Assembly (NCBI GenBank): GCA_027490955.1
Contig: JAIXXB010000033.1
Coordinates: 1-64,000 of the forward strand
DNA length: 64,000 nt
Reading direction: 5' to 3'
Source: Rhodobacter sp.
GTDB taxonomy: Bacteria > Pseudomonadota > Alphaproteobacteria > Rhodobacterales > Rhodobacteraceae
Shown here: piece after piece, positions 35,455-46,171 of the stretch
Position numbering within the stretch: position 1 is the first letter of the stretch
Layout: the number at the start of each line of letters is the position of its first letter
Notes under the pieces: generated by a model
Databases searched by the model: none
Seen by the model: only the letters and a program-made list of their open reading frames with translations
Told to the model about the DNA's origin: nothing
Program-made: the position numbers and the translations under genes

Positions 35455-35748
35455 GTGGATAAAATCACAATTGGGGCCGAGGCGGCACAGGTTATGGCGC
35501 TGGAAGCGCTGGCTTGGATTTTGGGGCGCGATGATCTTTTGGGAAATTTTCTAAACAATACAGGCGCTTCGGGGCAGGATTTGGCGCAGCTTGCCAAGCA
35601 GCCATTGTTCTTGGGTGCGGTTTTGGATTTCTTAATGGAAGATGATCAACGTGTGATTGAGTTTTGCACCGACCACAGCCATCCGTTAACATCTGTGCAG
35701 GCCGCGCGCGCCAGCCTGCCGGGTGCGCAGTATATGCATTGGACATGA
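35455..35748 (+). CDS. DUF3572 family protein
   Basis: The 97-residue product starts at GTG with a purine-rich AAGGGG about a dozen bases upstream. The sequence ALEALAWILGRDDLLGNFLNNTG followed by FLGAVLDFLMEDDQRVIEFC is that of DUF3572, a small all-helical family of Alphaproteobacteria with no assigned function. It is followed, four bases after its stop, by the HAD phosphatase gene. Confidence 0.88.
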   Translation: MDKITIGAEAAQVMALEALAWILGRDDLLGNFLNNTGASGQDLAQLAKQPLFLGAVLDFLMEDDQRVIEFCTDHSHPLTSVQAARASLPGAQYMHWT

Positions 35749-35752
35749 TATC

Positions 35753-36457
35753 ATGCAGGCCCTGATTTTCGACAAAGACGGCACGTTGTTTGATTTTACC
35801 CTGACATGGGGCGCGTGGGTGATGGGGGTTTTGCCCATTTTGCAGCCTGATGCGGCGCAGCACGGCGATTTGCTGCGGGTTTTGGGCTATGATCCAACCC
35901 AAAGGCGCTTTGCCAAGACCAGCCCTGTGATCGGCTGCACCACGCCTGAAATTGCGGCGCTGATCCAACCCTTTTTGCCGCATTTCGCCCCCGATGCCTT
36001 GAACGAGGTGCTGAACGCGCAGGCGCAGCGCGCGCCGTTGCAGCCCGCTGTTGATTTGCCCGCCACTTTGGGCGGGTTTCGCGCGCAGGGTTTGCGCCTT
36101 GGGCTGGCCACCAATGATACCGAAGCGCCCGCCCGCGCCCATCTGACCCGCGCGGGGGTGCTGCCCATGTTCGATTTCATTGCAGGCTGCGATTCGGGCT
36201 GGGGCGGCAAACCTGCACCAGGCCAGCTTTTGGCCTTTGCCCAGTCTATCGCCACGCCCCCTGCCGAAATTGCTATGGTCGGCGACAGCCTGCATGATCT
36301 GCATGCTGCGCGCGCGGCAGGGATGCTGGCGATTGGCGTTCTGACAGGCGTGGCAGAAGAGAGCGATCTGGCCCCCCATGCCGATGTGGTTTTGCCAAAT
36401 ATTGGCCATATCGCGGCGTGGCTGGCGCAGCGCGCGGCTGGGCTGGCCGAAAGATAG
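35753..36457 (+). CDS. HAD-superfamily phosphatase (phosphoglycolate phosphatase-like)
   Basis: The 234-residue product has HAD motif I with nucleophile Asp7 and acid/base Asp9 (IFDKDGTLFDF), motif II in LGLATNDTEA, the conserved Lys in GGKPAPGQLL and motif III in MVGDSLHDLHAA. A helical cap domain lies between motifs I and II. Closest in layout to Gph-type phosphoglycolate phosphatases, but the substrate is uncertain. It begins four bases after DUF3572, and the MttB-like gene follows. Confidence 0.85.
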   Translation: MQALIFDKDGTLFDFTLTWGAWVMGVLPILQPDAAQHGDLLRVLGYDPTQRRFAKTSPVIGCTTPEIAALIQPFLPHFAPDALNEVLNAQAQRAPLQPAVDLPATLGGFRAQGLRLGLATNDTEAPARAHLTRAGVLPMFDFIAGCDSGWGGKPAPGQLLAFAQSIATPPAEIAMVGDSLHDLHAARAAGMLAIGVLTGVAEESDLAPHADVVLPNIGHIAAWLAQRAAGLAER

Positions 36458-36543
36458 CGTGAAAACGACATTTTTCGTCGGTCGCTGGACGCGCATCGCG
36501 GCGCGCTTTGCGCCATCTTGTCCGAAATCTTTCGGAGTTGAGT

Positions 36544-38124
36544 ATGAGCCACGATCCTGACGCACAAACCGCCACCAAACCGCGCGAGCGCGTCCGCTCT
36601 GGCGGGCGGGCGGGCCACAAAACACGGGCGGGCAGTGCGGTGATTGATCAAATGCCGTGGCGCGTGCCTGTCAACACCGATCGGCCAACCGAACCGCTGA
36701 ACGGCGATGGCATTGCCGCGATTCACCGCGGCACGATGAAGATTTTGCGCGATATTGGGATCGAGTTTCTGAACCCCGAGGCGGTAGAGATTCTGCGCAA
36801 AGCAGGCTGCAAAGTGACGGGCGAAAATGTGCGGATGGACGAGGATTTTGTCATGGAAATGCTGGGCCATGCGCCTGCCAGCTTTACCATGACCCCGCGC
36901 AACGCGGCGCGCGAATTGGTGATGGGCGGCAATCACATGCTGTTTGTCAATGTAAACTCGCCGCCCAATGCATGGGATTTGGAACGCGGCAAACGGGCGG
37001 GCGATTTTGCGGCCTTTTCCGAATTTATCAAGCTGTCGCAATATTTTAACTGCATCCACATCTTGGGCGGTTATCCGGTAGAGCCGATCGATATTCACCC
37101 ATCGGTGCGGCATTTGGATTGCCTGCATGAAATGCTGACCCAGTCGGACAAGCTTGTCCATGCCTATTCTTTGGGGGCCGAGCGGGTGGAAGATGTGATG
37201 GAGATGGTGCGCATTGCAGGCGGGCTGAGCCATGATGAATTTGCCGCAAAGCCGCGCATGTTTACCAATATCAATTCGGTCTCGCCGCTGAAACATGACT
37301 ATCCTATGTTGGACGGGGCCATGCGGATGGCGCGGCGCGGCCAGCCTGTGGTGGTCACCCCCTTTACACTGGCGGGGGCAATGGCCCCTGTGACAATGGC
37401 AGGGGCGGTGACGCTGTCGCTGGCCGAAGGTTTGGCGGCGATTGCCCTCTTGCAATACATCAACCCAGGCTGCCCCGTGGCGCTGGGGACCTTCACCAGC
37501 AATGTTGATATGAAATCGGGTGCGCCTGCCTTTGGCACGCCCGAATATATGCGCGCCACGCAAATGACGGGGCAATTGGTGCGCCATTACGGGATTCCGA
37601 TGCGATCATCGGGGGTTTGCGCGGCCAATGTGCCAGACGGCCAAGCGATGTGGGAGACGTCGAACAGCCTTTGGGCGGCGGTGCAATCTGGCACGAATAT
37701 GGTCTATCACGCCGCGGGTTGGCTGGAAGGCGGGCTGATTGCCAGCCCCGAAAAATTTGTGATGGATTGCGAAGTGTTGCAAATGATCCAGCGCTATTTC
37801 GAACCCGTCACCTATGCCACGCGCGATGAGGATATCGCGCTAGAGGCCATCGCCGAGGTGGGGGCAGGGGGCCATTACTTTGGCTGCCAACACACACAAG
37901 ACCGCTATCAAACGGCCTTTTACCAGCCCTTTGTGTCAGATTGGCGCAATTACGAGGCTTGGGCGCAAGACGGGGCCGTGCAAACCCCCGAACGCGCCAA
38001 CCGCATCTACAAGCAGATCATCGCCGAATTCGAGCCTGCGCCCATGAATGGCGATCATGCCGAGGAGTTGGCCCGCTTTGTCGCCAAGCGCAAGCAAGAG
38101 GGCGGCGCGCCGACGGATTTTTAG
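36544..38124 (+). CDS. Trimethylamine methyltransferase (MttB) family protein, without pyrrolysine
   Basis: MttB-family proteins move methyl groups from methylated amines to a corrinoid protein. The 526-residue product aligns with the family throughout (IGIEFLNPEAVEILRKAG, AGAMAPVTMAGAVTLSLAEG, GVCAANVPDGQAMWETSNSL). There is no in-frame amber codon, so it belongs to the non-pyrrolysine branch, some members of which demethylate glycine betaine or other quaternary amines. The ATG has GGAG upstream. No corrinoid protein gene is adjacent. The substrate is unknown; the sox operon in the same region fits methylamine or betaine catabolism. Confidence 0.85.
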   Translation: MSHDPDAQTATKPRERVRSGGRAGHKTRAGSAVIDQMPWRVPVNTDRPTEPLNGDGIAAIHRGTMKILRDIGIEFLNPEAVEILRKAGCKVTGENVRMDEDFVMEMLGHAPASFTMTPRNAARELVMGGNHMLFVNVNSPPNAWDLERGKRAGDFAAFSEFIKLSQYFNCIHILGGYPVEPIDIHPSVRHLDCLHEMLTQSDKLVHAYSLGAERVEDVMEMVRIAGGLSHDEFAAKPRMFTNINSVSPLKHDYPMLDGAMRMARRGQPVVVTPFTLAGAMAPVTMAGAVTLSLAEGLAAIALLQYINPGCPVALGTFTSNVDMKSGAPAFGTPEYMRATQMTGQLVRHYGIPMRSSGVCAANVPDGQAMWETSNSLWAAVQSGTNMVYHAAGWLEGGLIASPEKFVMDCEVLQMIQRYFEPVTYATRDEDIALEAIAEVGAGGHYFGCQHTQDRYQTAFYQPFVSDWRNYEAWAQDGAVQTPERANRIYKQIIAEFEPAPMNGDHAEELARFVAKRKQEGGAPTDF

Positions 38125-38266
38125 GGCGCGCTTGCCCGACCATTCCGCGGCGGCACACCAGCTTTGGGGCGAAATCACTGTGCTTTTCCCCCCCTTTGGG
38201 TGCAGGGAAAACTAGCGCTTTGCAGATATGCCGTATAGCCTGCGAGAAATGATCGGAGGCAAAGAT

Positions 38267-40000
38267 ATGGACACTGTGCATAAATCGCGCGCGATGATGA
38301 CAGGGATGGGCGCGCTGGCGGCGCTGGCCCTGTATCTGTGGGTGCAAATCGGCTTGGCCGAGATATTGGCGGGCCGCGCGTTGTTGTTTGGCGTGGTGGC
38401 GACTGGCGTGTTCTTTGCCGCGCTGCTGGCGATTTCGCCGCGCATGACGCTGCGGCGGGCTGCGGCCTATGCCCTTGGCCAAGGGGCTGCTGTTGCCCTG
38501 TTGATCGTGCTGGCCTCGCTGCGGTTTGACTCGCTTGATACATTTATTGGGGCGATCTTTCCCATTTTCTCGGGGGTGATCCTGTGCAGCGTGCCGCTGC
38601 CTTTCTTTATCGCCCATTCCCAAGGCAATTGGCGCGATTATGCCGCGCTGTTTGAACAGGCGTGGGATATTGTCATGCGCTATGGCGTGGGCCTTTTGCT
38701 GGTGGGCACGGTGTGGCTGCTGATCTTTTTGTCAGATGTGCTGCTGTCATTGGTGGGGCTTGGGTTTTTGGATTTGATTTGGGAGATCGAGCCGATTGGA
38801 TTTTTGATCACTGGCGCGGCGGGCGGATTTGGTATGGCCGTGGCCGCCGAAACCATCAGCGCGGCGGGGGCGGGTCTGGCCTTGATGCTGCTGCGGCCTT
38901 TGCTGCCGCTGATCGTGGCGGTGGTGGCGCTGTTCCTGCTTGCCTTGCCCTTTCGCGGCCTGTCTTTGCTGTTTGGCGAATTGTCGGCAGGTATGACATT
39001 AATGGCGATTTCGGCAGTAGCTGCCACAATGGTCACCGCCGTGGTGGATGCGCGCGGCGAGGCGGCATCGCGCAGCAGGCTGCTGGCTATTTCGGCGCGG
39101 GTGATGTGCGTTTTGATGCTGGTGCTGGGCGCAATGGCCATGCTGGCCGTGGCGCAGCGCGTTTTGCAATATGGCTGGACACCGCCGCGCATTTACGCAG
39201 CGCTGGGGGCTGTGGTCAGCCTTGGCTATGGGCTGTTTTATGCCGCCGAGGCGCTGCGCGGCGATTGGATGGCGCGCATTCGCCGCGCCAATGTGACCAT
39301 GGCGCTTGCGCTGATCTTGCTGGCCGCGCTGACGCTGACACCCGTTTTGAACGCCGAGCGTATCTCGACCGCATCGCAAATGGCGCGGTTTGACGACGGG
39401 CGCACCCCGCCTGAACGGCTGGATATTGCGGGTTTTGAAAACTGGGGCCTTGCGGGGCAGGCGGCGCTTGCAGACCTGACGGCGCGGTCGAAACAGGCAG
39501 GGGGCGAGGCACTGGCCGCGCGTCTTGCCAACCCCTATGACACCGCCGATATGGCCGCGCCAGATTTGCTGGGCCTTCGTGCCGAAGTGCAGGCCGCTGT
39601 GCCGCTGCAACCTGCCACGGCAGGGGCGGATCAAGCCATTTTGTTGCAAGGTTTGAACGATTTCACCCTATCCGAGGTGAAATCAGCCTGCGCGCGGCCA
39701 TCTGGCGATTTGGCCAAGTCTTGCGCCATGATCGTGGCGGATTTTCTGCCCGACTTGGCTGGCAATGAGGGGGTGATTGCCCTGATCGGGGAAAGCGGCG
39801 ATTTGGTTCTATATGGGCTTAGCCAAGACGCCTCTATGGGCTATTGGGCGCAGACCGATACGATAGGCAGTGCAAATTATCTGAACGGGCCAGAGGCGAT
39901 TGCCGCCCTGCGCGCGTGGCAAGCCGCCCCGCCCCAGCTTGCGCCTGCGCCCATCATGCAGGTGCCATTTGGGGCAGGGGGGCTGATACTATTGCCCTAG
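38267..40000 (+). CDS. DUF4153 family polytopic membrane protein
   Basis: The 577-residue product has about ten to eleven membrane helices in the first 350 residues (for example ALFGVVATGVFFAALLAIS-like and LLVGTVWLLIFLSDVLLSL) followed by a soluble C-terminal part of about 220 residues. This matches DUF4153, an integral membrane family with no defined role. GGAGG stands seven bases before the chosen ATG; an earlier in-frame ATG lacks such a site. The gene stands alone, between the mttB-like and H-NOX-like genes. Confidence 0.85.
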   Translation: MDTVHKSRAMMTGMGALAALALYLWVQIGLAEILAGRALLFGVVATGVFFAALLAISPRMTLRRAAAYALGQGAAVALLIVLASLRFDSLDTFIGAIFPIFSGVILCSVPLPFFIAHSQGNWRDYAALFEQAWDIVMRYGVGLLLVGTVWLLIFLSDVLLSLVGLGFLDLIWEIEPIGFLITGAAGGFGMAVAAETISAAGAGLALMLLRPLLPLIVAVVALFLLALPFRGLSLLFGELSAGMTLMAISAVAATMVTAVVDARGEAASRSRLLAISARVMCVLMLVLGAMAMLAVAQRVLQYGWTPPRIYAALGAVVSLGYGLFYAAEALRGDWMARIRRANVTMALALILLAALTLTPVLNAERISTASQMARFDDGRTPPERLDIAGFENWGLAGQAALADLTARSKQAGGEALAARLANPYDTADMAAPDLLGLRAEVQAAVPLQPATAGADQAILLQGLNDFTLSEVKSACARPSGDLAKSCAMIVADFLPDLAGNEGVIALIGESGDLVLYGLSQDASMGYWAQTDTIGSANYLNGPEAIAALRAWQAAPPQLAPAPIMQVPFGAGGLILLP

Positions 40001-40161
40001 CTGGCGCGCCGCCCTGCAAATACACGGCATTTTTCGCAAAAGCCGTGCAAAAACTGCCTCTTTGCGCGGTGATTTCCCGCGCCAAGCAGCCCAGTGCAGC
40101 GCTTTGTTAAGCCCTGTGCGATAGGCTGTGATCTACGCCTTTTGAATAGGAAATGCTTGCC

Positions 40162-40749
40162 ATGCTTGGCCTGATCAACCGCGCCTTTGAGGGGTTTTTG
40201 CGCGATACCTATGGCGCTGACATCTGGGGACAGGTGGCAGCGGCGGCTGGGCTGGGGTTTGATCGGTTTGAATCTATGTTGCAATACGACCCCGATCTGG
40301 CTGACCGCGTGGTCGCCGCCGCCGCCCAAGTGTTGCGCCGCCCGCGCGAGACGATTTTGGAAGATGTCGGCACTTATTTGGTCTCGCACCCCAATTTGGA
40401 ACCGCTGCGCCGCCTTTTGCGCTTTGGCGGGGTGGATTTTGTGGAATTTCTGCACTCGCTCGATGATCTGCCCGAACGGGGCCGTCTGGCCCTGCCCGAA
40501 TTGGAATTGCCGCGCCTGCGTCTGGTAGATCAGGGCGGCGGTGTGTTTCGGCTGAATTGCCAGATGCCGATTGCGGGCATTGGCCATGTGGTGGTGGGGC
40601 TGCTGCGCGCCATGGCGGATGATTATGGGATGCTGGCGCTGATTGATTTTGACCAAACCCTGCCCAGCGGGGAAGAGGTGGTTGCGGTGCATTTGCTGGA
40701 CTATCGCCATTCCAATGGCCGCGCCTTTGACTTGTCGGCCTTGATGTAG
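40162..40749 (+). CDS. H-NOX-like heme NO-binding protein (divergent)
   Basis: The 195-residue product matches the HNOB fold over its whole length, starting MLGLINRAFEGFLRDTYG. His98 in FLHSLDDLP occupies the position of the proximal heme ligand. The YxSxR motif that normally holds the heme propionates is missing: the aligned segment reads LNCQMP. It starts 12 bases upstream of a diguanylate cyclase gene. A role as NO or redox sensor for that cyclase is inferred from the pairing; heme binding needs testing because of the missing motif. The ATG at 40162 was preferred by AGGA spacing and family fit. Confidence 0.82.
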   Translation: MLGLINRAFEGFLRDTYGADIWGQVAAAAGLGFDRFESMLQYDPDLADRVVAAAAQVLRRPRETILEDVGTYLVSHPNLEPLRRLLRFGGVDFVEFLHSLDDLPERGRLALPELELPRLRLVDQGGGVFRLNCQMPIAGIGHVVVGLLRAMADDYGMLALIDFDQTLPSGEEVVAVHLLDYRHSNGRAFDLSALM

Positions 40750-40760
40750 GGCGCATAACG

Positions 40761-41753
40761 ATGGGCATCTTAACCCCTATTTCCACGCTGCCCATCGCCG
40801 CTATGGGCCGATTTATGCCCATGTATATGGCGGTGGATGACACGGGGCGCATCCGCGCGCTGGGCCCATCTTTGCGCCGCGTTTTGGGCCGCCCCAGCCC
40901 GCTGGGCCGCAGCCTGTTCGAAGTATTGGCATTTCGCCGCCCTGCGGGGATCGGCACAATTGCCGATTTGCGCGCGCAGGCGGGGATTCAGTTGCATTTG
41001 GGCCTGCGCGGTCAGCCCGATGTGCATTTGCGCGGGCTTGCCATGCCCGTGGGCGATGGCGCGATGCTGATCAACCTGTCTTTTGGCATTGGTGTCATTG
41101 ATGCGGTGCGCCGCTATGGCCTGTCGGCTGCGCATTTTGCCGCCACGGATTTGACCATTGAACTGCTGTATTTGGTCGAGGCAAAGGCCGCTGTAATGGG
41201 CGAATTGCGCAGCCTAAACGCGCGGCTGAATGGCGAAAAGATGCAGGCCGAAGAGGCCGCTTTGACCGACCCGCTGACAGGGCTGCGCAATCGGCGCGCG
41301 CTGGATGTGATGCTGGCGGTGATGCTGGATCAAGAGGCCGCCTTTGGCCTGATGCATCTGGATTTGGATTATTTTAAGGCCGTGAATGACCGCTTGGGCC
41401 ATGCCGCGGGCGATCATGTGCTGCGCGAAGTGGCGCGCATTTTGCGCCGTGAAACCCGCGCCACCGATACAGTGGCCCGCGTGGGGGGCGACGAATTTGT
41501 GCTGGTCATGCCCTATATGACCGATCTGACGCAACTGCGCGCCATTGCCCAGCGGCTGATTGCGGCCCTGTCCAAACCCATGTATTTCGAAGGACAAGAG
41601 TGCTGTATTTCCGCCTCGATCGGAATGGTCGCCTCGACCCATTATGGCCAGATCAATATGGGCCAGATGGCCGCCGATGCCGATGCAGCACTTTATGCTG
41701 CGAAACGGGCAGGGCGCGGGCGGGCGAAATTGTTTCACCGCGCGGCGGGCTAA
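40761..41753 (+). CDS. Diguanylate cyclase paired with the H-NOX-like protein
   Basis: The 330-residue product has an N-terminal sensory region of about 130 residues that resembles the H-NOX-associated domain, a helical linker (about 130-165) and a GGDEF domain with an intact active site GGDEF at 242-246 and I-site RATD at 233-236. It should make c-di-GMP and respond to the upstream sensor. It begins 11 bases after the H-NOX-like gene; its end overlaps the convergent glpK gene by four bases. Confidence 0.9.
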   Translation: MGILTPISTLPIAAMGRFMPMYMAVDDTGRIRALGPSLRRVLGRPSPLGRSLFEVLAFRRPAGIGTIADLRAQAGIQLHLGLRGQPDVHLRGLAMPVGDGAMLINLSFGIGVIDAVRRYGLSAAHFAATDLTIELLYLVEAKAAVMGELRSLNARLNGEKMQAEEAALTDPLTGLRNRRALDVMLAVMLDQEAAFGLMHLDLDYFKAVNDRLGHAAGDHVLREVARILRRETRATDTVARVGGDEFVLVMPYMTDLTQLRAIAQRLIAALSKPMYFEGQECCISASIGMVASTHYGQINMGQMAADADAALYAAKRAGRGRAKLFHRAAG

Positions 41754-43228
41754 ACGCCCAAGGTGGCCTGCACGGCGCGGCCCCAGCGGGCGGCTTTGAC
41801 CCTGCGCTCTTGCGCGCCCATGATCGGGGAAAAGCGCCGCTCTAGCGCCCAAGATTTCGCAAAATCAGCGGGTTGCGGGCAAACACCAGCGCCCAGCCCT
41901 GCCAGATAGGCCGCGCCCAGTGCCGTGGTTTCGGTCTGCGCGGGCCTGTCGACGGGCGCGCCGATGATATCGGATAAAAACTGCATCGTGTAATCAGAGG
42001 CGACCATGCCGCCATCAACGCGCAGCACCGCGCCATCGGGTGCAGGCCAATCGGCGCGCATGGCCATCACCAGATCGCGGGTTTGATACCCCACCGATTG
42101 CAACGCCGCGCGGGCCAGTTCGGCGCGCCCCGTGGCGCGGGTGATGCCAAACATCGCGCCGCGCGCGGCAGGTGCCCAATAGGGCGCGCCAAGGCCAGTA
42201 AAAGCGGGCACAATCAGCACGTCTTGGCCCGTGTCGGCGGCCATCGCAAGGCCCTGCGTTTCGCCAGCAGCGGTGATAATCTTGAGCCCATCGCGCAGCC
42301 ATTGCACCACGGCCCCCGCGATAAAGATCGAGCCTTCCAGCGCATAGGTGGGCTTGCCGTTCAACTGATAGGCTATTGTTGTCAATAGCTTAGATTTGGA
42401 ATGGGCGCGCACATCGCCTGTGTTCATCAGCGCAAAACAGCCCGTGCCATAGGTGGATTTCATCATCCCCGCCTCAAAGCAGGCTTGCCCCACAGTCGCC
42501 GCCTGCTGATCGCCCGCCACCCCGCGAATGGGGATGGAAACACCGAAAAGGGCGGGGTCTGTGGCGCCAAAATCATCGGCCGAGTTCAGCACTTTTGGCA
42601 GGATTTGCATTGGAATATCAAGCAGTTGGCAGATATCCGCATCCCATGCCCCCGCCCCAATATCGTATAGCATGGTGCGGGCGGCGTTGGTGGCATCACT
42701 GGCATGCAGCCGCCCGCCCGTCAAATGCCAGATCAAAAAGCTATCGACAGTGCCAAAGGCAATCTCGCCGCGCGCCGCCCGCGCCCGCGCATTTGGCACT
42801 AAGTCTAAGATATATTTCAGTTTTGTGGCGCTGAAATAGGGGTCCAGCAGCAGGCCCGTGCGGGCGGTCACCATGCCTTCATGCCCGCCTGCGCGCAGGG
42901 TGTCGCAAAAATCGGCGGTGCGGCGATCTTGCCAGACAATCGCATGATGTAGCGGTTTGCCCGTGATCTTATCCCAAACTATGGTGGTTTCGCGCTGATT
43001 GGTGATGCCAATGGCGGCAACTTTGCGCGGATCAATCCCCGCCATGGCACGGCGCGCGCAGGATAAAACACTGTCCCAAATCTCTTGCGGGTCATGCTCG
43101 ACCCAGCCCGATTTCGGGAATATCTGCGCAAATTCTTGCTGCGCGCTGGCAAGGGGGGCCAGCGCCGCCGAATACAAAATCGCGCGCGAAGATGTCGTGC
43201 CTTGATCGATGGCCAAAAGAAATGACAT
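41750..43228 (-). CDS. glpK: Glycerol kinase
   Basis: GlpK phosphorylates glycerol to sn-glycerol-3-phosphate. The 492-residue product begins [16 protein letters not shown] (the FGGY-family phosphate motif) and has [45 protein letters not shown] and [10 protein letters not shown], all typical. Length is normal. No glpD, glpF or glpR is adjacent; the neighbours are thrS upstream and the convergent diguanylate cyclase downstream. A short repeat shared with the recJ upstream region lies just before it. Confidence 0.95.
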   Translation of the reverse strand: MSFLLAIDQGTTSSRAILYSAALAPLASAQQEFAQIFPKSGWVEHDPQEIWDSVLSCARRAMAGIDPRKVAAIGITNQRETTIVWDKITGKPLHHAIVWQDRRTADFCDTLRAGGHEGMVTARTGLLLDPYFSATKLKYILDLVPNARARAARGEIAFGTVDSFLIWHLTGGRLHASDATNAARTMLYDIGAGAWDADICQLLDIPMQILPKVLNSADDFGATDPALFGVSIPIRGVAGDQQAATVGQACFEAGMMKSTYGTGCFALMNTGDVRAHSKSKLLTTIAYQLNGKPTYALEGSIFIAGAVVQWLRDGLKIITAAGETQGLAMAADTGQDVLIVPAFTGLGAPYWAPAARGAMFGITRATGRAELARAALQSVGYQTRDLVMAMRADWPAPDGAVLRVDGGMVASDYTMQFLSDIIGAPVDRPAQTETTALGAAYLAGLGAGVCPQPADFAKSWALERRFSPIMGAQERRVKAARWGRAVQATLGV

Positions 43229-43276
43229 GCCCGTTAACCCCCTGATTTAGCGCCGAAAACCCTGTATGGTTTGCGT

Positions 43277-43320
43277 CTGTTCTGCGTATGGCGGGCGTAT
43301 GGCATCTGTCCCGACACGCG
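43277..43320. repeat. Short degenerate repeat, copy 2 (upstream of glpK)
   Basis: The stretch contains ctgttctgcgtatggc, then gcgtatggcatctgtccc. The latter closely matches the block at 2790-2807 upstream of recJ. In both places the element lies between two minus-strand genes, next to the downstream gene's start. Confidence 0.45.
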
Positions 43321-43335
43321 CCCACGCGCTCTAGC

Positions 43336-45279
43336 TTAATGCGCGGGGGGCAGGGCGGCAAATCCAAATTCGGCGATGGCGGCATCCAGCGTCAGCGTCT
43401 GGCTGCCCTGATCGCCAAGGCGGCGCACAGACACAGTACCATCGGCCACTTCTTGCATGCCCACGGCAAAGATCACAGGCACTTTGCCCACCGAATGTTC
43501 GCGCACTTTGTAATTGATCTTCTCATTGCGAATATCGGCCTCGGCGCGCACGCCCGCCTTTTGCAAAGCGGCCACCACCTGATGCACAAAGCCATCTGCG
43601 TCCGAGACGATAGAGGCCACAACCACCTGACGCGGGGCCAACCAAAACGGCAGTTTGCCCGCGTAGTTTTCAATCAAAATGCCGATAAAGCGTTCAAAGC
43701 TGCCCAGCACGGCGCGGTGCAGCATCACGGGGCGGTGCTTGCCGCCATCGACGCCGACATATTCCGCATCAAGGCGCACAGGCAGGTTAAAATCGGCTTG
43801 GAACGTGCCGCATTGCCATTGGCGGCCAATGGCATCGGTCAGTTTGAAATCCAGCTTTGGCCCATAAAACGCGCCATCCCCTTCGGCGACCTCGTATGGC
43901 AGGCCCAGCCCTTCGATGGCCTTTTGCAGCGCGCCTTCGGCCTTGTCCCAAACCTCATCGCTGCCCACGCGCACATCGGGGCGGGTGGAGAGTTTGATAT
44001 CAAAACTGTCAAAGCCTAGGTCTTTGTAAACGCTGGACAAAAGCGCGATAAAGGCGGCGCATTCGGATTCGATCTGATCTTCGGTGCAGAAAATATGCGC
44101 GTCATCTTGGGTAAAGCCGCGCACACGCATCAGCCCATGCATAGAGCCAGAGGATTCGTAGCGGTGGCACGATCCAAATTCGGCCAGACGCAGCGGCAGA
44201 TCGCGGTAAGATTTCAGGCCCTGATTGAACACCTGCACATGGCAGGGGCAATTCATGGGTTTCAGGGCATTGATGCGCTTTTCCTTCGCGCCCTCTTCGT
44301 CCACCTCGACGATGAACATATTTTCGCGGTACGCCTCCCAATGGCCCGACTTTTCCCACAAAACGCGGTCAACCACTTGCGGGGTTTTGATTTCCTTATA
44401 GCCTGCCACGCGCAGGCGGCCGCGCATGTAATCTTCCAATTGGCGGTAAATCGTCCAGCCATTGGGGTGCCAAAACACCATGCCGGGGGCCTCGTCTTGG
44501 ATATGGAACAAATCCATCTCGCGGCCCAATTTGCGATGGTCGCGCTTGGCGGCCTCTTCCAGCATGGTCAGATGCGCCTTCAGATCGTCGCGGTTTTTAA
44601 AGGCCAGCCCATAGATGCGTTGCAGCATCGGGCGGGAGGCATCGCCCAGCCAATAGGCCCCTGCGATATGGGTCAGTTTAAAGGCATCGGATGGAACCTG
44701 CCCCGTGTGCTGCAAATGCGGGCCACGGCACAGGTCTTGCCAATGCCCATGCCAATACATGCGCAGGTCCTCGCCGGGCGGAATGCGGTTGATCAGTTCC
44801 ACCTTAAACGGCTCGCCGCGCCCCTCGTAATAGGCGATGGCGCGGGCGCGATCCCAAACCTCGGTGCGCACAGGCTCGCGCGCATTGATGATTTGGCGCA
44901 TTTTGGCCTCTATCGCGGCCAGATCATCGGGGGTGAAAGGCTCGGCGCGGTCGAAATCGTAAAACCAACCTTCGTCGCGCACGGGGCCGATGGTGACTTT
45001 GACATCGGGCCAGATTTCCTGCACCGCGCGGGCCATGATATGGGCGCAGTCATGGCGGATCAGCTCCAGCGCGGGGCCATCATCGGCCATGGAATGCAGG
45101 ATGATTTTGGCATCCGCCGTGATGGGCCAAGCCAAATCGTAATGCGCGCCGTTCACCGATGCGGAAATGGTTTTCTTGGCAAGGCTGGGGGCGATAGAGG
45201 CCGCCACTTCGGCAGCGGTAATCCCTGCGGGAAAGTCGCGCTGGTTGCCATCGGGGAAGGTTAGGGTGATGGTTGACAT
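43336..45279 (-). CDS. thrS: Threonyl-tRNA synthetase
   Basis: ThrRS charges tRNA-Thr and edits mischarged serine. The 647-residue product has an N-terminal TGS domain (1 to about 62), the editing domain with [16 protein letters not shown] (the HxxxH metal motif), the class II catalytic core with motif 2 ([19 protein letters not shown] region) and zinc-binding residues, and a C-terminal anticodon-binding domain. Length is usual. ATG was preferred to an upstream TTG, with GAGG nearby. Confidence 0.96.
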   Translation of the reverse strand: MSTITLTFPDGNQRDFPAGITAAEVAASIAPSLAKKTISASVNGAHYDLAWPITADAKIILHSMADDGPALELIRHDCAHIMARAVQEIWPDVKVTIGPVRDEGWFYDFDRAEPFTPDDLAAIEAKMRQIINAREPVRTEVWDRARAIAYYEGRGEPFKVELINRIPPGEDLRMYWHGHWQDLCRGPHLQHTGQVPSDAFKLTHIAGAYWLGDASRPMLQRIYGLAFKNRDDLKAHLTMLEEAAKRDHRKLGREMDLFHIQDEAPGMVFWHPNGWTIYRQLEDYMRGRLRVAGYKEIKTPQVVDRVLWEKSGHWEAYRENMFIVEVDEEGAKEKRINALKPMNCPCHVQVFNQGLKSYRDLPLRLAEFGSCHRYESSGSMHGLMRVRGFTQDDAHIFCTEDQIESECAAFIALLSSVYKDLGFDSFDIKLSTRPDVRVGSDEVWDKAEGALQKAIEGLGLPYEVAEGDGAFYGPKLDFKLTDAIGRQWQCGTFQADFNLPVRLDAEYVGVDGGKHRPVMLHRAVLGSFERFIGILIENYAGKLPFWLAPRQVVVASIVSDADGFVHQVVAALQKAGVRAEADIRNEKINYKVREHSVGKVPVIFAVGMQEVADGTVSVRRLGDQGSQTLTLDAAIAEFGFAALPPAH

Positions 45280-45399
45280 CAAAGCCTCATCTGTTTTGCG
45301 CCTACGAAACGCACGGTTGCGGGTTACCCGCGCATTTGCCTTGCGCGGTCTGGGATTGTCAAGAAAGCGCAGCTATATTTGCAGCAAAGGAGTGCAAAG

Positions 45400-46137
45400 A
45401 TGACAAGCTTTCATCACACCGCGGCAGGGCGCAATCTGGCCTATGACCATGTGGCAGGCACCAGCGCCAGCATCATCTTCTTGGGCGGGTTTCGCAGTGA
45501 CATGACGGGCACGAAAGCGGCCCATTTGGCGGCATGGGCGGCAAAAACGGATATGGATTTCCTGCGCTTTGATTATTCGGGCCATGGGCAATCTTCGGGC
45601 GATTTTCGAGATGGCTGCATATCCGATTGGTGTGCAGATGGGGCAGATATCATCCGCGCCCGCGCCAAGCCGCCCTATATTTTGGTCGGATCCTCTATGG
45701 GCGGCTGGATTGCGCTGTTGCTGGCGCGCGCCATGCAGGGTGCCGTGGCAGGTCTGGTGGGCATCGCCGCTGCGCCAGATTTCACCGAAGATTCGATCTG
45801 GGCTGGCTTTTCAGATGCGCAAAAGGCGCAGCTTGCGCGCACAGGCGCGGTGCAAATCCCGTCAGATTACGGCGATCCCTATACAATCACACAAAAGCTG
45901 ATCGAAGATGGCCGCCGCAACCTTGTGCTGCGCGCGCCATTGCATTTGCCCTTTCCCGTGCGATTGCTACAAGGCACGGCAGATGCCGAAGTGCCCGTCT
46001 CGGTCGCTTCGCGCCTGTTGGATCATGCCAGCGGGGAGGATATACGCCTGACCTTGGTCAAAGGCGCGGATCATCGGTTTTCCAGCCCTGACTGCCTTGA
46101 TCTTATCACGCAAACGCTGATGGCTCTGCCGCGCTAA
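45400..46137 (+). CDS. Alpha/beta hydrolase (ABHD10-like)
   Basis: The 245-residue product has the oxyanion segment FLGGFRSDM, the nucleophile Ser99 in VGSSMGGW, an acidic residue in QGTADAEVPV and His in KGADHRFS, a complete triad. The layout resembles ABHD10-type thioesterases/esterases; the substrate is unknown. AAGGAG stands before the ATG. It is divergent from thrS and convergent with phaZ. Confidence 0.85.
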   Translation: MTSFHHTAAGRNLAYDHVAGTSASIIFLGGFRSDMTGTKAAHLAAWAAKTDMDFLRFDYSGHGQSSGDFRDGCISDWCADGADIIRARAKPPYILVGSSMGGWIALLLARAMQGAVAGLVGIAAAPDFTEDSIWAGFSDAQKAQLARTGAVQIPSDYGDPYTITQKLIEDGRRNLVLRAPLHLPFPVRLLQGTADAEVPVSVASRLLDHASGEDIRLTLVKGADHRFSSPDCLDLITQTLMALPR

Positions 46138-46171
46138 CGCTTCTTCTTTTTCCAAATATCCCACGGGGGGG

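Noticed and set aside
35887-37587. Minus-strand open frame of 566 codons
   Set aside because: Runs antisense through two well-supported genes (HAD phosphatase and MttB-like); composition typical of a shadow frame.
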